This document shows, in pieces, positions 22,774 through 34,686 of a stretch of 64,000 nucleotides of DNA. Under the pieces are notes generated by a model, which worked only from the letters and a program-made list of their open reading frames with translations, did no database searches and had not been told where the DNA came from. How positions within the stretch are numbered: position 1 is the stretch's first letter; every line of letters begins with the position of its first letter. Location: positions 2,294,001-2,358,000 of the forward strand of contig JAYKKR010000002.1 in NCBI GenBank assembly GCA_036971615.1, in the 5' to 3' direction. Origin of the DNA: Amyloporia xantha (taxonomy: Eukaryota > Basidiomycota > Agaricomycetes > Polyporales > Adustoporiaceae). Made by a program: the position numbers and the translations under genes.

Positions 22774-23420
22774 TTACGCCCTTTGATCTCTGGCGAGGAT
22801 CTCCTCGACGCGCTTCAGCTTGTGTTCATTCCCTGTCCCCGGGGCGACCTCCTTGTCGACACGTGTACCAATGCGAATATCGGTAGCAATGCGAGGGGCA
22901 CCCTTCGCGTGTACCGCAGTATGACAATCGTGAATAGCCTTCATAACAGCAGACCACGGGCCCTCTGTGATCATTAAGGACGCTTTAATCCCGCTAGGAT
23001 CTGTGACAGAGGGCCAATGCCTCACCAAGGTTTGTGCCGTAGCCACTAAGTAAATAGTGTAGAGTGGGCTTTGTGTTCAAGCAGAGCAAGATCATAACTC
23101 ACTGCATCTATTCGGCGCGAATCTCGTTTAGTGATACATGATGCTATAGACGGACTCCTGTACGCACCTTATGGGTTAGGCCCGACTTCTCCAAAATACG
23201 GGCACACTCGGCAACGTATTCGGCTACCTGCAATGAAAATATTGATCACAATACACAGAACAGAATTCATATGGAATGATTGTACCGAGGACTCTCCCGT
23301 GCCCATGGGCACTAGACAGAAATCTAACCCATCTTGTTGATACCGCCGCCCGAATTCACTAGGAGCAGATCAAACAACGCACCCGCTACAGCATATAGGT
23401 CCTGCGATGCTTGCGACATG
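22774..23420 (-). CDS. ECM15: Ecm15/UPF0045 (YkoF/MTH1187-like) thiamine-binding-like protein
   Basis: This is a small six-exon gene. The secure exons are 23323-23286, 23227-23168, a 5-nt microexon 23107-23103, 23045-23026 and 22964-22774. Spliced they give FCLVPMGTGESSVAEYVAEC, ARILEKSGLTHKMHGYGTNL, EGPWSAVMKAIHDCHTAVHA and KGAPRIATDIRIGTRVDKEV. This matches the UPF0045/Ecm15 family, ferredoxin-fold proteins related to thiamine-binding YkoF. Yeast Ecm15 has no settled function. The first exon is less sure: ATG at 23420 with donor near 23389 (a GTAGCG donor) keeps frame and gives MSQASQEPIC before the conserved core, about 114 residues in all. Without the microexon the frame is lost at the most conserved stretch, so it is well supported. 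The gene is divergent from GID5, 159 bp apart. Confidence 0.85.
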
Positions 23421-23579
23421 TTTTTAGATATTGGAGATCCAATGAGTTAAGAAATACGATCTCGGTTCGGTCACACTGATCGTGCGAATTGCCGAGATGC
23501 GGGGTAACAAGCTCACTTTGACCTCTCCTTGACCTCAACTACAATCCACTTGTGGCATGGTCTACCGCATCCTGAAGTG

Positions 23580-26410
23580 ATGACAATGCATCAAGTGAGC
23601 GTCTCGACCCTCAAGAAGGCGAAGAACTCGGTAATTGGCAATCCTACTGCAAAACTAGCCCTTGCTCATGATGAGGCGTTCATCGGGACGTATGTGTGCT
23701 CCTCTCACGACAGGTATGCATGTACATACTAACGGCTGGGAAAGGCTCGTGGACTGCATAAACAACCCCCAGCCTGTGCTTGAGAAACCCACGGATGCCC
23801 AAGACGATATCCGTATAGAGGCTGCGCAGGTCATAGCGTCCCTAGCATACGGTGCGTCTTGGTTTCTTTCTAAGTCGAAACACTGCCTAACAGACTGTAA
23901 GGCTCGTCGGATGCGCTAAGAACGCTGCTAAGATACAATGCCCACCAAGCTTTTCTCTACGCTCTCTCTCTCATTCGGCCGTCAGAGTCCTCCAAGCTCA
24001 AGGTAGCTTTTGCTCGAGCGCTCCGCGCGCTAGCAGTAACGATCGCAGAAGCAGTGGGGCCGTCGCAATGGGGCCTGCGCACATTGTCTTCAAACGTGCG
24101 GATCGAGGCGAAGGTCGCTTTGGACTATCTCTTCCAGGTAGCGCACGCCCCTCATGCGCATTCAAACGGACAGATATATTTATCGCCGTGCATGTAGAAT
24201 GACGTTTTGGATGTCTACCTGCCCCTACTCGCCGACTCCTCTCCCCAAACAAGCATGTTCATTGCACAGCTCCTGGCTTCAGGAGTGCGGACACCCGCTC
24301 ACCGAACAACGGTGGCGGAATGGGTGCCACCCGTGGAACGTATGAAGGAAGTCAAAGGAAAACGTGGCTGGGAGAAGCCTGATATAGCTAGGTCTCCTAG
24401 CATGCCAGGCGGGTGGGTGATACGGAGCCTAACGGCCTTGTTGCAGAGGAAGGACACCAAGGTCAGCGTCGCCATAGATGCACAAGCTAATGCATACAGC
24501 TGATAATGTAGTTGAAATAGCTTCAAGAAGCGGCTCTCTGCGCTATCGCACGTCTCGCGCAGGATAATCCCCAAGTGGCGACGACTCTGGCTAAGGTTTC
24601 CCCAGACCGAGAAGGTAGGTAGTGCAAGTCTTTCAATTGTTGCTGTTGCACATATCGTGACCTCTTCAGCGACACTGTCTCTTGTAATTTCATTGTGCAA
24701 ATCTCGTGTGACAGAGCTTCGGCTTGCAGCATGTTTGTGGTACGTTTTCTTTGAATTTAGTTATGATCAACCGCATAATGAACATGGTAGTGCGATGCAA
24801 ATCATCCGTGCCGGGCTCGTGCATCATCAATCGTCGTCGGAAGATTCTCCGGCTCTGACCGTGATGTATGTGGTGAACCGTATCATTGCCTCGCAGTCTG
24901 ATTCGGCACAGACGCGCACCAAGGCCTGCTTCATCCTTTGTAAGTCCTGCGATTTTTGAATGAGTAATGTTTTGTCATCTTAGATGTCGCGCCTCTGCAG
25001 CTGGCCTTGTAACGGATGACAAGGAACTATGCGAACTGGCCTTCCAGCGCGGCTTGTTGGCGAATCTAGCCCAGCTCATTACAAATATCACACCAAGCGA
25101 GAAGACCACTGAATGGGAGGAGGACGAGCCTGAAAGCATATCATGTCTCCGCGAAGCATGTATTCTCTTTCCTTTCATGCAGCTCACGCTCACCATGACA
25201 TCTCAATAGGCGGCTCTGACTGCAGTTGCCTCTATCACTCTCTTCAACGACGACGTTCGATATGGGCTGACCGACGGGCTGAAGCTGATCCCTGCCATTC
25301 AGATCTCACTCTCTCACCGACATGTTGGCGTACGTTATGCTGCGTGTCAGTGTGTGCGTGCGGTTAGTCGCTCTGTGGCAGTCCTACGGACAAACCTCGT
25401 GGATAGTGGACTGGGGATGGCAGTGTACCAGCTATTCTTGAAGCAGGATGAGGACCGTCGGATTACATTTGCCACATCATCTGTAATTTGTAATCTGGTC
25501 AATGGTTTCTCGCCGCTGCGCACAGTACGTCTACTCATTTCTCTACGGCAGATGCGGACTGAGCGAGGGTCATATACATCCATTCACTAGGTTGTTTTGG
25601 AGCAAGGTCTGCTACCGAGACTGATGCAGCTTCTGCATTCAGGGGAATCAGCTCTTCGAGTCAACGCTCTTTGGGCTATGAAGAATTTGTTGTTTCAGAG
25701 CTCGCCGGCAGTGAAATCACAGGTTATAGATGTTTTAGGCTTGCACGAGCTAGCAGAGTGTGTTGATCATTTATTTCCGCCCTGTTCTATTTCTAAAGTG
25801 GATCAGTTTGCTCGATGATCCAGATCCTGGTGTGCAGGAACAAGCGTTGAACGTTCTGCTCCACATCGCTGATAAGCAAGATGATGTCGCAATGATTTTT
25901 ACCGAACTAGGGAGTGATGAGCTTCTGGAAACCTTGGCCTGTGCAATGGAGTCGGATATCGATGATGTGGTGCATCAGGTGTGTTGTCAGTACTGCTGAT
26001 TTCTCTGTGGCGTTGGGTATTTATAAATTCTGTCATTCGCTTATGCTCAGGCTGTCTGTGTGCTTGCCAATTTGATAAACAGTACACCACACCAGAATAT
26101 CATCCTTGCACATACCCGTATTCTGCCTGCACTGAAGCAATGCCTTGTGGATGGGACAGAGAGGATCCGTCAACCAGCTGTCTCGTGCATACTAGAACTG
26201 ATTGATTCCAATCCTCATAGTCACAAGATATTACATGATGCCGGAATTGACTCCACACTGCGACATATGTGTGAGTACATTGGAGCCACTGCTGGAAGTC
26301 CAACAATGTTCTCAATGGGATTACATGCAACAATGGAGGATGAAGTGACAAGACACAGAGCTCGTATTGCATTGCGGGGCTTGGAAGGTAATGGTGAAAA
26401 GGAGGTCTAA
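23580..26410 (+). CDS. GID5: Armadillo-repeat subunit of the GID E3 ligase (Gid5/Vid28/ARMC8)
   Basis: The gene has many exons coding for an almost entirely helical armadillo protein. It starts MTMHQVSVSTLKKAKNSVIG, continues NPTAKLALAHDEAFIGT and DDIRIEAAQVIASLAYG, then NVRIEAKVALDYLFQ and LDVYLPLLADSSPQTSMFIA. Conserved later parts are GWVIRSLTALLQRKDTKLQE, AALCAIARLAQDNPQVA, LRVNALWAMKNLLFQSSPAV, DDPDPGVQEQALNVLLHIAD and VCVLANLINSTPHQNIILAH. ARMC8/Gid5 is the scaffold of the GID/CTLH ubiquitin ligase that holds the substrate receptor; in yeast it degrades gluconeogenic enzymes. The start uses the first ATG in frame with the conserved STLKKAKNSV block. Codon and CpG use change towards the 3' end (after about 26040), where CpG becomes scarce. 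Confidence 0.85.
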
Positions 26411-26521
26411 TCTTGTCATGTAGTGTCCCTACCAGTATGTCACCCAATGGCATGTTACTTGTACAGTGATCGTGTGGTACAGTCATCTATAACTTGTTTT
26501 GCCTCATCATCAAATAAGCTG

Positions 26522-29500
26522 TCATAGTCCAGGGCTTTGCAATCTCTCTTGGTCCTCCATATCCTGCTGCTGCAGAATCCAGTGCTGCATTAATGCTTTC
26601 CCTAGTTCTTTTCCTAGAGCAAGTGCCAATGGGACTGGAACAGCATTTCCAATCTGGCGATGTTGCTTCAATAAGCCAATCAACTCATTAGTGATCTGCT
26701 CTTCCAATGAGATGAAGACCTACATCTGCTACTCTATCAGACAACTTAGTGTTGACTGATTGGAACTCATAGGTGTCAGGAAAGCCTTGAGCACGGGCAC
26801 ACTCCCGCACAGTCAATATCCGCTTTTGCTTAGTGCATAAGTCAGCCAGTGAATTTATCCACAGAGTACTCCATCTAAGAAGATAGACTGACATTTGGAT
26901 GGAGCAGTTGGCCTCCCTTGCAATTTGGTGCCACAGTGGTCAAAGCAGTTCTGAAGAAACTATTACCATCAATTCGTCCATAGACACCTAAACTGACATT
27001 AGATAAACATTATTGTATCATGACTGAATACAGACCACGATAATTCTTCTTGGGAGAGTTGTCAGATTCAAACATTCTCCTCAGGCGTAATTGATGTGGT
27101 AAATCTAATCAGTTGGCAAGAGCCTTCAATGAATCTATTTAAATTGATAGAATAAAGATAAACCTACCAACATGATCTGCCCCAGGCCACATGGGCACAC
27201 AGATAACACTGAGCACAATTCAGCAAATGAACAATTTAGAGGGCAAAAAGCTCACCGCTCAACAATGTTAGCTGAAAATCGTTGTGTATAGTGGTACTGG
27301 ACTTTGAGTCCTGCTCCTTCACGCATGAACATTTGATAGCGGTTCATTGGTGGGTGTGCATAAGAAGTTGGCCTTGTAAAACCTGGAAATGTTGGTTCCA
27401 GTGAAGTAACAGCATCAAATCGTTGAACTCCATCTGCCAGACGAGCTCCAGCCTCTTCCAGATCAAGCTGTGTAGGATGTATCTCAACAAAGGGATTGCA
27501 CCTGTATACTTCTCTTAGAATCCATTATCTTGCCAAGATGACCTGAATACTGACCAGTCAAAGTGAGGCTGATGTTATGTCATCAGAGTCAGACACAACT
27601 CATGAAGAGATAAAAAAATGCTTACCAGATCACCAATAGCATCATATACTGTCACTGGCAAAAATGGTGCATATTGATGGTGTTCAACTCTGCCTCTATC
27701 CTCATCCATATTGGATTCAGAGCGCATGGCAGGATTCAGAACATCACCAGTTGGAAGCTTGTATGCATGTGACCCTCTGCCCCAATAGAAGCAATGAGTG
27801 GGCAAGGGGAACTTAGGAAGAGGGACACCCTGTTTTGCTCCCCAGAATATTACCCTTCGGCGACCCTGTGGAGCTCCATACTGTCCAGCCTGAAGAACTT
27901 TGAAGTGCACTTGGTATCTGATTAATTAGAAGGGTTTAGTCAGCATTTAAATCACAAACAAGAACCTGCATTTACCCAAGACAGACTAGAGCACGTAAAA
28001 TAAATTTTACAACACCCATTTGAACACCACCAACAATGGATCTTCCCTCCTGATGACCATTGAGGCGGTAAAAAAGTAAACCTGTCACATTCTCAAGTAA
28101 AAAATATGATGGCCGGTAGAATTCAACATAAGAGAGCATGTTGCAAACTAGGGTGTTCCTGAAACCTCTATTAGTCAATAGCACATGATCAAACCTAGCA
28201 GACAAGTAATACCTGATATCATCAGCTTTCTGAGAACAAATTATCAGTTCTGAAGCAGGTCCACTCCATAAAAAATGTGAAAAGTCACTTTATAGTGATT
28301 CATCGCTGAAAAACTTTGACAAGGTGGGCCTGATAATCTGATGTTCAGCATCATTTGGATAGAAACACCCAAGTGAGACAGACCTCCATAAATAAAGTCT
28401 ACTTCCCCCTGCATAGGCATCAAAGGAAGTTCTTGGTGAGTGCCAGCTTGAAGACTCTTGAGTGGTTCTGGGTTTCTTCCTTCAGATACATCTGAAGCAT
28501 GCTGCAACAAGACATTTGTATCCTGATTATAGACAATTGCATCAGGGTGATTTTTCCTGTTAATAGTCAGCCTTGTAAGGATGTGTTCTCTCAAACACTT
28601 ACTGATATGTCATTGCAGCACTAGGTGAAAACTCAACAGCCCATTTTGTCTTCACAAAGCCAGATAACTCCAACCCTGTTGATAATCCTCCTGCCCCTGT
28701 GTATGCATTGCATCATGCAGTATTTGTTCAGGATGAAGTAAGCTGGTCCATACCTGCAAATAACTCCAGCCCTCTAAGAGGCCCTTTCTGATGCAACATA
28801 TCTGCCTCTTTCTGCAGTTTAACTAGAAGTTTATGTTTGCAAAAACCACATTCCGGTATGGGAGTAGATAAGATCTTCAGATCCTCTAGAGATTGTAATT
28901 GGTTAGATTCCAAGTAAAGATCAACATAAAAGTGATCATCATGTTGTATCCATGAATCGCGCTGATCTTGGGACTTCAAAAAGGCTACAAACACTTTGCC
29001 CTCAATGGCATTGGGCTTGATGGTGTCATGGTTTTGAGTACGAAAAAGACGCCGCTGAAAATCAGAATACATTAATTCAACCTGAATCTCTAGAAGGATG
29101 ACGACACCTACATTATCACTGACTGTAGAAGCCAAATCATCATTACCATCACTGCAATCTTTCACAGCAACATCATAACGACCATAATGACAGATTTCAA
29201 CTTGACAGATATGCCCATCTTTGTCAAATATGAGATCAATTATTTGAGCAATCTGGTAGAGCAGGAAACCAAGTCCAGAGGGAGTTGGCACCAGATAGAT
29301 GAAATCATTGACATGGTAATCCACACCATGTCGTGAGATACCACCATTTGAAAGCAAATGCCAACTAGCTTGCTTCTTGTGCACAGATCTCAAGCCACAT
29401 GAGACACACCGCCTCCAAGGCTTGCAGCTGTCTTGTGCAGATTGCAACTCTTGATTAGGGATTTCAACCAGTGATGTGTTATGGGGATCCCATGTCAACC

Positions 29501-31387
29501 TGCAGTAAACAGGTGAAGCATTGCACGTAAGAGATGAATTATGGGTACACACCATGAGAAAAAATTGTCCCCTGGTTCATCCATAGGCTCAGGTTCACCT
29601 GGTTGCAATATGTGCAAGCCACATCGTTTATAAATGCATTCAATTGGTAAGTCATCGCATTCGTTCAAGAAGAATAATCCATTAGGATGGGCCGTCTCTT
29701 GGAGCAACATTTGGGATCCATGCTGTAGCCACCGAGCATGAAAGTACTTGCAAAGCACAGTCTTCAAACCGTTCTTGTGCTTTATTTGCTCTTCACGTTC
29801 AAACATGTACGCAATTTCACAGAACCTAATCTCAATTTCCATTAGAAACTGAACGCAATGAATGGCACCATACCAACATACCATTTGGCATTTGCAAGCC
29901 AATTAGTGCTGCGTGATGGATCCTTTGCTGCATTATTTTCTCGCACATGGTTGCTATCGGTGCCCTTTTCCACCATGACGGTGTCACCTATCTATAATAA
30001 TAGAGCAAAGGTTGAGAAAGGCAGGCATAATAAGTGATTTACCAGAGACAACTCACCGAGTACTTAGCACCATCAATAATGACTGACTTATAATGATGGG
30101 GTGCGATTCGGGAATCTCTGACCCACTCAATGTGTATAGGATCTGTGTAATGCGTCTGATCAGGTTCTGCATCAACTGGATCCTCATCCTCCAATCCTGC
30201 CTCCTTCAAGGACCGTCCAGCAATTTGCAAAGTTTGTACAAATAGCCCTCGTGCAATGCATGCTACAGCTGGTGTGACTATAGTCGGGTTCCGGTGTAGT
30301 AAAACATCCTTTTCGATATCCTTCAGCTGCTTTCGGAATTCCATCTTGCGTGTCTTCTGCTTTGCACCCGTGCCAGTGAATGTGTTGGTACCACATAGGA
30401 AATGGATGAGAGGAACGTGCGCAAGAGCACGATGGAGCTGGGCATTGTCAGCGCATAGATCATCCAGCACGGCACAGATATATGCTCGCTACAAAAGAGT
30501 TAGAGACTACCCTCCACAAGTTGGGCATCACGTACCACACTATCGGCCAATAAATCATTTTCTGTCAGCTCTCGACTAATAAACTTGAGAGCAGCAGCAA
30601 CGGCGTCGGAAGACTCGGGTGTGACCTTCAATGAACGCACAAAAAGATCACGGTCAACAGTGCAATCATTGATGCTTGCGGTAACAACGAGATGTAGAAC
30701 CCGATGCTTTATCCAGAATTCTACAAAAAACGGAAAGTACGCTTTGGCGGGCACATTCAGAATGTACCACGCAAACTGTGTGCGAACGTAGATCTTACTT
30801 CACTGACAGTTTTCAGTTGTCCTTGCAGAGAGTTGACAAGCCACTTACGGGTCGATTTCAGGAGCATCCGAATCCGGATTAGTGGAGATGTAGTGGATAT
30901 TGAACCCGAGTATTTCTGAGAGCTTCACCCTCGGTGGATCTGTAGACACCTCGTATCCATCATCTTCATTCTCGTCTTCATCTTCGTCTTCATCCTCGCC
31001 ATTCCTGTAAGGTGTGACCACACCAGAGGCTCCATATACCACGCAGCCGTATTCCGACTCAACGTCGAGCTCTAGAAGCCCCCCTATTTCTAGGAATTGC
31101 AGACTAAACCATTCGTAGATCGCGAAATCCGTCAGCAATCGAACGGGAATATCGTCATCTGTTGCGTCTGGTATGGTTTCTCCCACGACATGCAAAGAAT
31201 CGTTCTCCACAATTTCGTCCTCCGGTATTTCGTATCGATGTCCTAAGAATTGTTAGATATACGTCTGGTCTGGGAAAAATATCGATTCACCGCCTTGATT
31301 CGAGTCCCCCATAAAGGCATGTCGCCTCTTACTAGGGGATCCCGTGTCCCTTGGAGGGGTGAGTTGGCGTTTGGAAGGGTGAGGCAT
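26522..31387 (-). CDS. DNMT1: DNA (cytosine-5)-methyltransferase, DNMT1 type
   Basis: This is a long gene with some 15 exons. The start is MPHPSKRQLTPPRDTGSPSK, with a basic nuclear-signal-like KRR. A 48-nt intron follows; splicing joins DSNQGG to HRYEIPEDEIVEND and the RFTS-like domain (PVRLLTDFAIYEWFSLQFLE, GGLLELDVESEYGCVVYG) with an acidic insert. Two BAH domains follow (around 30100-29600 and 29500-28850, the second with VDYHVNDFIYLVPTPSG). The catalytic domain shows motif I GLELFAG, motif IV PPCQSFSAMNHY, motif VI SYFLLENVTGLLFYR, QAGQYGAPQGRRRVIFWGA, motif IX LTVRECARAQGFPDTYEF and motif X KQIGNAVPVPLALALG. It should methylate CpG, copying marks after replication. All key catalytic motifs are intact. 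The 3' two-thirds of the gene is extremely poor in CpG, unlike its neighbours. Confidence 0.92.
30959..31000. repeat. Low-complexity (TCTTCA)n-like stretch
   Basis: This is an imperfect hexanucleotide run of TCTTC/ATCTTCG units inside a DNMT1 exon, coding on the minus strand for the acidic insert GEDEDEDEDENEDD. It is likely prone to length change. Confidence 0.75.
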
Positions 31388-31705
31388 GGGCCGGAAAACA
31401 GCAGTGGCTTGGAGAGGTAGAGAACCAGCCGTGCCGCAAACCGTGCATATGTCCGCTCGCGGAGTACAATTTGGGTGCGGGATGCGCCGATCTGTAGGCC
31501 TGTACGCCCAGTGCAAGGTACAAGTAGAAAGGACAGTACGGATATCTAGGACGGATTGCAAAGAGCGACTTCGGTTAGGATGACTGGAAGACGAGAGCAA
31601 GACAAGGCCTCGTGACAGACACGACGTGACGCCCTGGACGCGTCGCGTAACACCACTCGTGTCACCACTCTTACGCTCTTCCACAACCTACCACACCGCG
31701 TCGCG
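31388..31705. promoter_or_regulatory. Shared divergent upstream region of DNMT1 and MCM7
   Basis: The 318 bp between the two starts must serve both genes. The DNMT1 reading frame stays open upstream for about 100 codons (to 31684), but that would overlap almost to the MCM7 start, so I treat it as non-coding. I see no textbook motif; MCB-like ACGCGT occurs in neither a clear nor repeated form, only looser ACGCG/GACGCG around 31630-31640. Confidence 0.45.
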
Positions 31706-34482
31706 ATGTCTTTGCCCGTTGTGAACATCAACGTCGACTATGAGGCTGAGAAAGGTGTGCATCTTGGTACCTTTGTGCTGACACTCGGGTCTTATTTGCT
31801 TCCAGAAAGGATACATAATTTTCTCTCGAGTTTCGTTGGACAGGAGAAGGACCTGGCGCGCGGGATAGCTGATATTGACATCAACAACGATGGTGAGCCG
31901 TCGGTCATCAGAGAGGGTCTGAAATATATGCGACAACTGGTATGTGTCTTAACGCTACCGCTCCATTGGCTAATCAGTATACAGCAACAAATTGCCAATC
32001 GCGAGCAAGAAATGCTTTTGATTGACCTGGAAGACATTTCTGAAGTATGTTTGCTATATATATGCGTATCATAGGATGACTCACATTCTTTCCTGTCAGC
32101 ACGAGAAGACAGTCGCTGAACTGGTCTCACGTATTCGTTCAAACACGCGTCGATATGTTCTACTCTTCAGTGAGGTTGTCGACAAACTTATGCCAGTACC
32201 GACCAAGGATATAAGTGAACATGACGAAGTTATCGATGTGATTCTTCATCAAAGACGAGAGAGAAATGAGAGACTCGAAGGTGGACAAGAGGGTTTCCCG
32301 GATCATCTTCTCAGACGATAGTATGTCTTACCCCTTCCTCTCATATTTTAATATTTCTCATTTCTCTCAGCAACCTATACTTTCAACCATTACGCTCAGA
32401 CATTGCCATGGCCGTCCGCGAGGTCAAGGGAGTCCATCTCGGTAAACTCATCACAGTCCGTGGCATCGTGACGCGTGTTTCAGAGGTCAAGCCACTTCTC
32501 AAAGTGAACGCTTATACCTGCGACGTTTGCGGATCAGAAACATTTCAAGAAGTCTCTCATAAGCAGTTCACACCTATCTTCGACTGTCAAAACGAGAACG
32601 AATGCAAAAAGAACGGAATTCATGGCTCCTTGCACATGCAAACAAGAGCATGCCGTTTCAGTCCATTCCAGGAGGTCAAAATCCAGGAAATGGTAAGGGA
32701 GAGACTATATGTGCTAGCAGCGCTGACAGTGCATATCAGGCAGATCAAGTTCCTGTCGGCCATATTCCCCGTTCTATGACTATACATGTCCACGGCAATC
32801 TGACCCGACAGATGAGCCCAGGTGACGTGGTCCACCTTGGCGGCATATTCCTTCCGATTCCCTACACCGGCTACCAAGCCGTTCGTGCTGGACTACTCAC
32901 GGATACCTATCTCGAGGCGCACCATATCTACCAGCTGAAAAAGCAATACAATGACATGGAGATCACGCCAGAGATCAGGCGGCAGATCATTGAACTAAAG
33001 GACGACCCACAGTTATATGGCAAGTTAGCGCAGAGCATCGCGCCAGAAATTTATGGCCATGTTGACGTCAAGAAGGCTCTGTTACTGCTGCTCGTGGGCG
33101 GTGTGACGAAAACACTTGGAGATGGCATGAAAATCCGTGGAGACCTCAATATGTGCTTGATGGGTGATCCCGGTGTGGCCAAGTCGCAGTTGCTCAAGTA
33201 CATCTCGAAAGTCGCGCCGCGAGGAGTCTATACCACAGGCAAGGGATCTTCGGGGGTTGGTCTCACCGCCGCCGTTATGCGGGATCCCGTAACCGATGAG
33301 ATGGTTTTGGGTAAGTTCCGTATTATCATTTTATCTGTGGATATGTCTGACCCTGTCGCAGAGGGTGGTGCACTAGTCCTCGCCGACAACGGAATATGTT
33401 GTATAGACGAATTCGACAAAATGGAAGAGTCAGACAGGACAGCTATCCATGAAGTCATGGAGCAGCAGACTATTTCCATTTCAAAAGCTGGTATTTCAAC
33501 GACGCTCAATGCTCGCACGTCGGTCCTTGCTGCTGCCAATCCCCTCTATGGACGTTACAATCCCAAACTCTCCCCCGTCGAGAACATCAACCTGCCTGCA
33601 GCACTCTTGTCACGATTCGACCTCTTATTCTTGATGCTGGACAAACCCACCAGGGATGATGACGAGCGACTAGCACAGCACGTAACTCACGTCCATATGT
33701 ATAATACACATCCCGAGCTTGATTACGACTTGGTAGATCCCAATCTCGTTCGGTGAGTGGTTTTTATACATAATTCAAACGTGAGCACGACTTATCCGCC
33801 TATCCCAGGCATTACATTGCCCTTGCTCGACAACGTCGGCCGACCGTTCCCCCAGAGGTTTCGAACTACGTCGTCGAGTCTTATGTCCGTCTACGCAAAC
33901 TCTCGAAAGACGAGGAACTGCAAAAGAAATCCCATACCTATACCTCGGCCCGAACACTGTTGGGTGTACTCCGTCTAGCGCAAGCTTTGTGTCGTCTTCG
34001 TTTCTCAGACTTTGTCAGCCAAGAAGATGTCGATGAAGCGTTGCGTCTCATGGAAGTAAGCAAGGAGAGTCTACAAGAGGATGAAGACGAGGAGCGCGAC
34101 CAAGACCGCTCGGATGTGAGCAAGATCTATAGGCTCATCAGAGATATGGCAATCGACCGTCGTTCTGGTGGGAAGAACAAGCGGAGCAAAAAGAGGACGA
34201 GGCGCATGGGGAAGGGACCGGCCGGTGAGAATGATATGGATGTAGACGATGACGAGTCGGAGAACGAGGATCTCGACGAGCTATCGATGATCGACATCAG
34301 GGCTCGTGTCTTGAGGACTGGCTTCACAGAGGCTCAGCTAATGGAAACTATTGTAGAGGTACGTCTATCAATGAGTTGGATCAACGAAATGCTCATCCAT
34401 CTGCTAGTACGAATCGGTTGACGTCTGGACCCGTGTCGCGAACAATTCTAAGCTACGTTTTGTCGACTCTCTCGACAACTGA
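31706..34482 (+). CDS. MCM7: DNA replication licensing factor MCM7
   Basis: This is a subunit of the MCM2-7 replicative helicase. The start is [16 protein letters not shown], then [20 protein letters not shown] and [20 protein letters not shown]. The zinc finger is [16 protein letters not shown] with NENECKKNG. The AAA+ core has Walker [21 protein letters not shown], the following [20 protein letters not shown], Walker [21 protein letters not shown] and the arginine-finger stretch [19 protein letters not shown]. The C-terminal winged-helix part includes [20 protein letters not shown]. The last intron (about 34358-34407) joins IVE to [20 protein letters not shown]. Small introns interrupt the gene near 31756, 31940, 32047, 32321, 32693, 33312 and 33752. 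The length is the usual 780 or so residues. It is head-to-head with DNMT1, and both act at the replication fork. Confidence 0.95.
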
Positions 34483-34686
34483 CGAATTCGAGGTTCCTGC
34501 CTGTTCAAGGACTTCTATCTATTCATAAGTGCTCACTTGTCCTGCTATGTTTGTACGAGGTTTTGTGGTCTTGCTTTGCTGTCTGTACTGAATTTGTAGC
34601 GCATAAATACCATTTTCCCTGGGATATTATATTATATCGAGAACTCTGCAGCACGGCGCGAACGAGTGAATAATCGAATGGTGAGA

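Noticed and set aside
26522..29900. Horizontal acquisition of the A/T-rich methyltransferase exons
   Set aside because: Intron style, domain order and flanking exons are continuous with the rest of the gene, and the loss is specific to CpG with TpG/CpA excess, so mutation bias explains it better.
31388..31684. N-terminal extension of DNMT1 starting MEERKSGDTSG
   Set aside because: It would run to within 22 bp of the MCM7 start, has no domain, and MPHPSKRQ at 31387 is a natural start; kept as non-coding.
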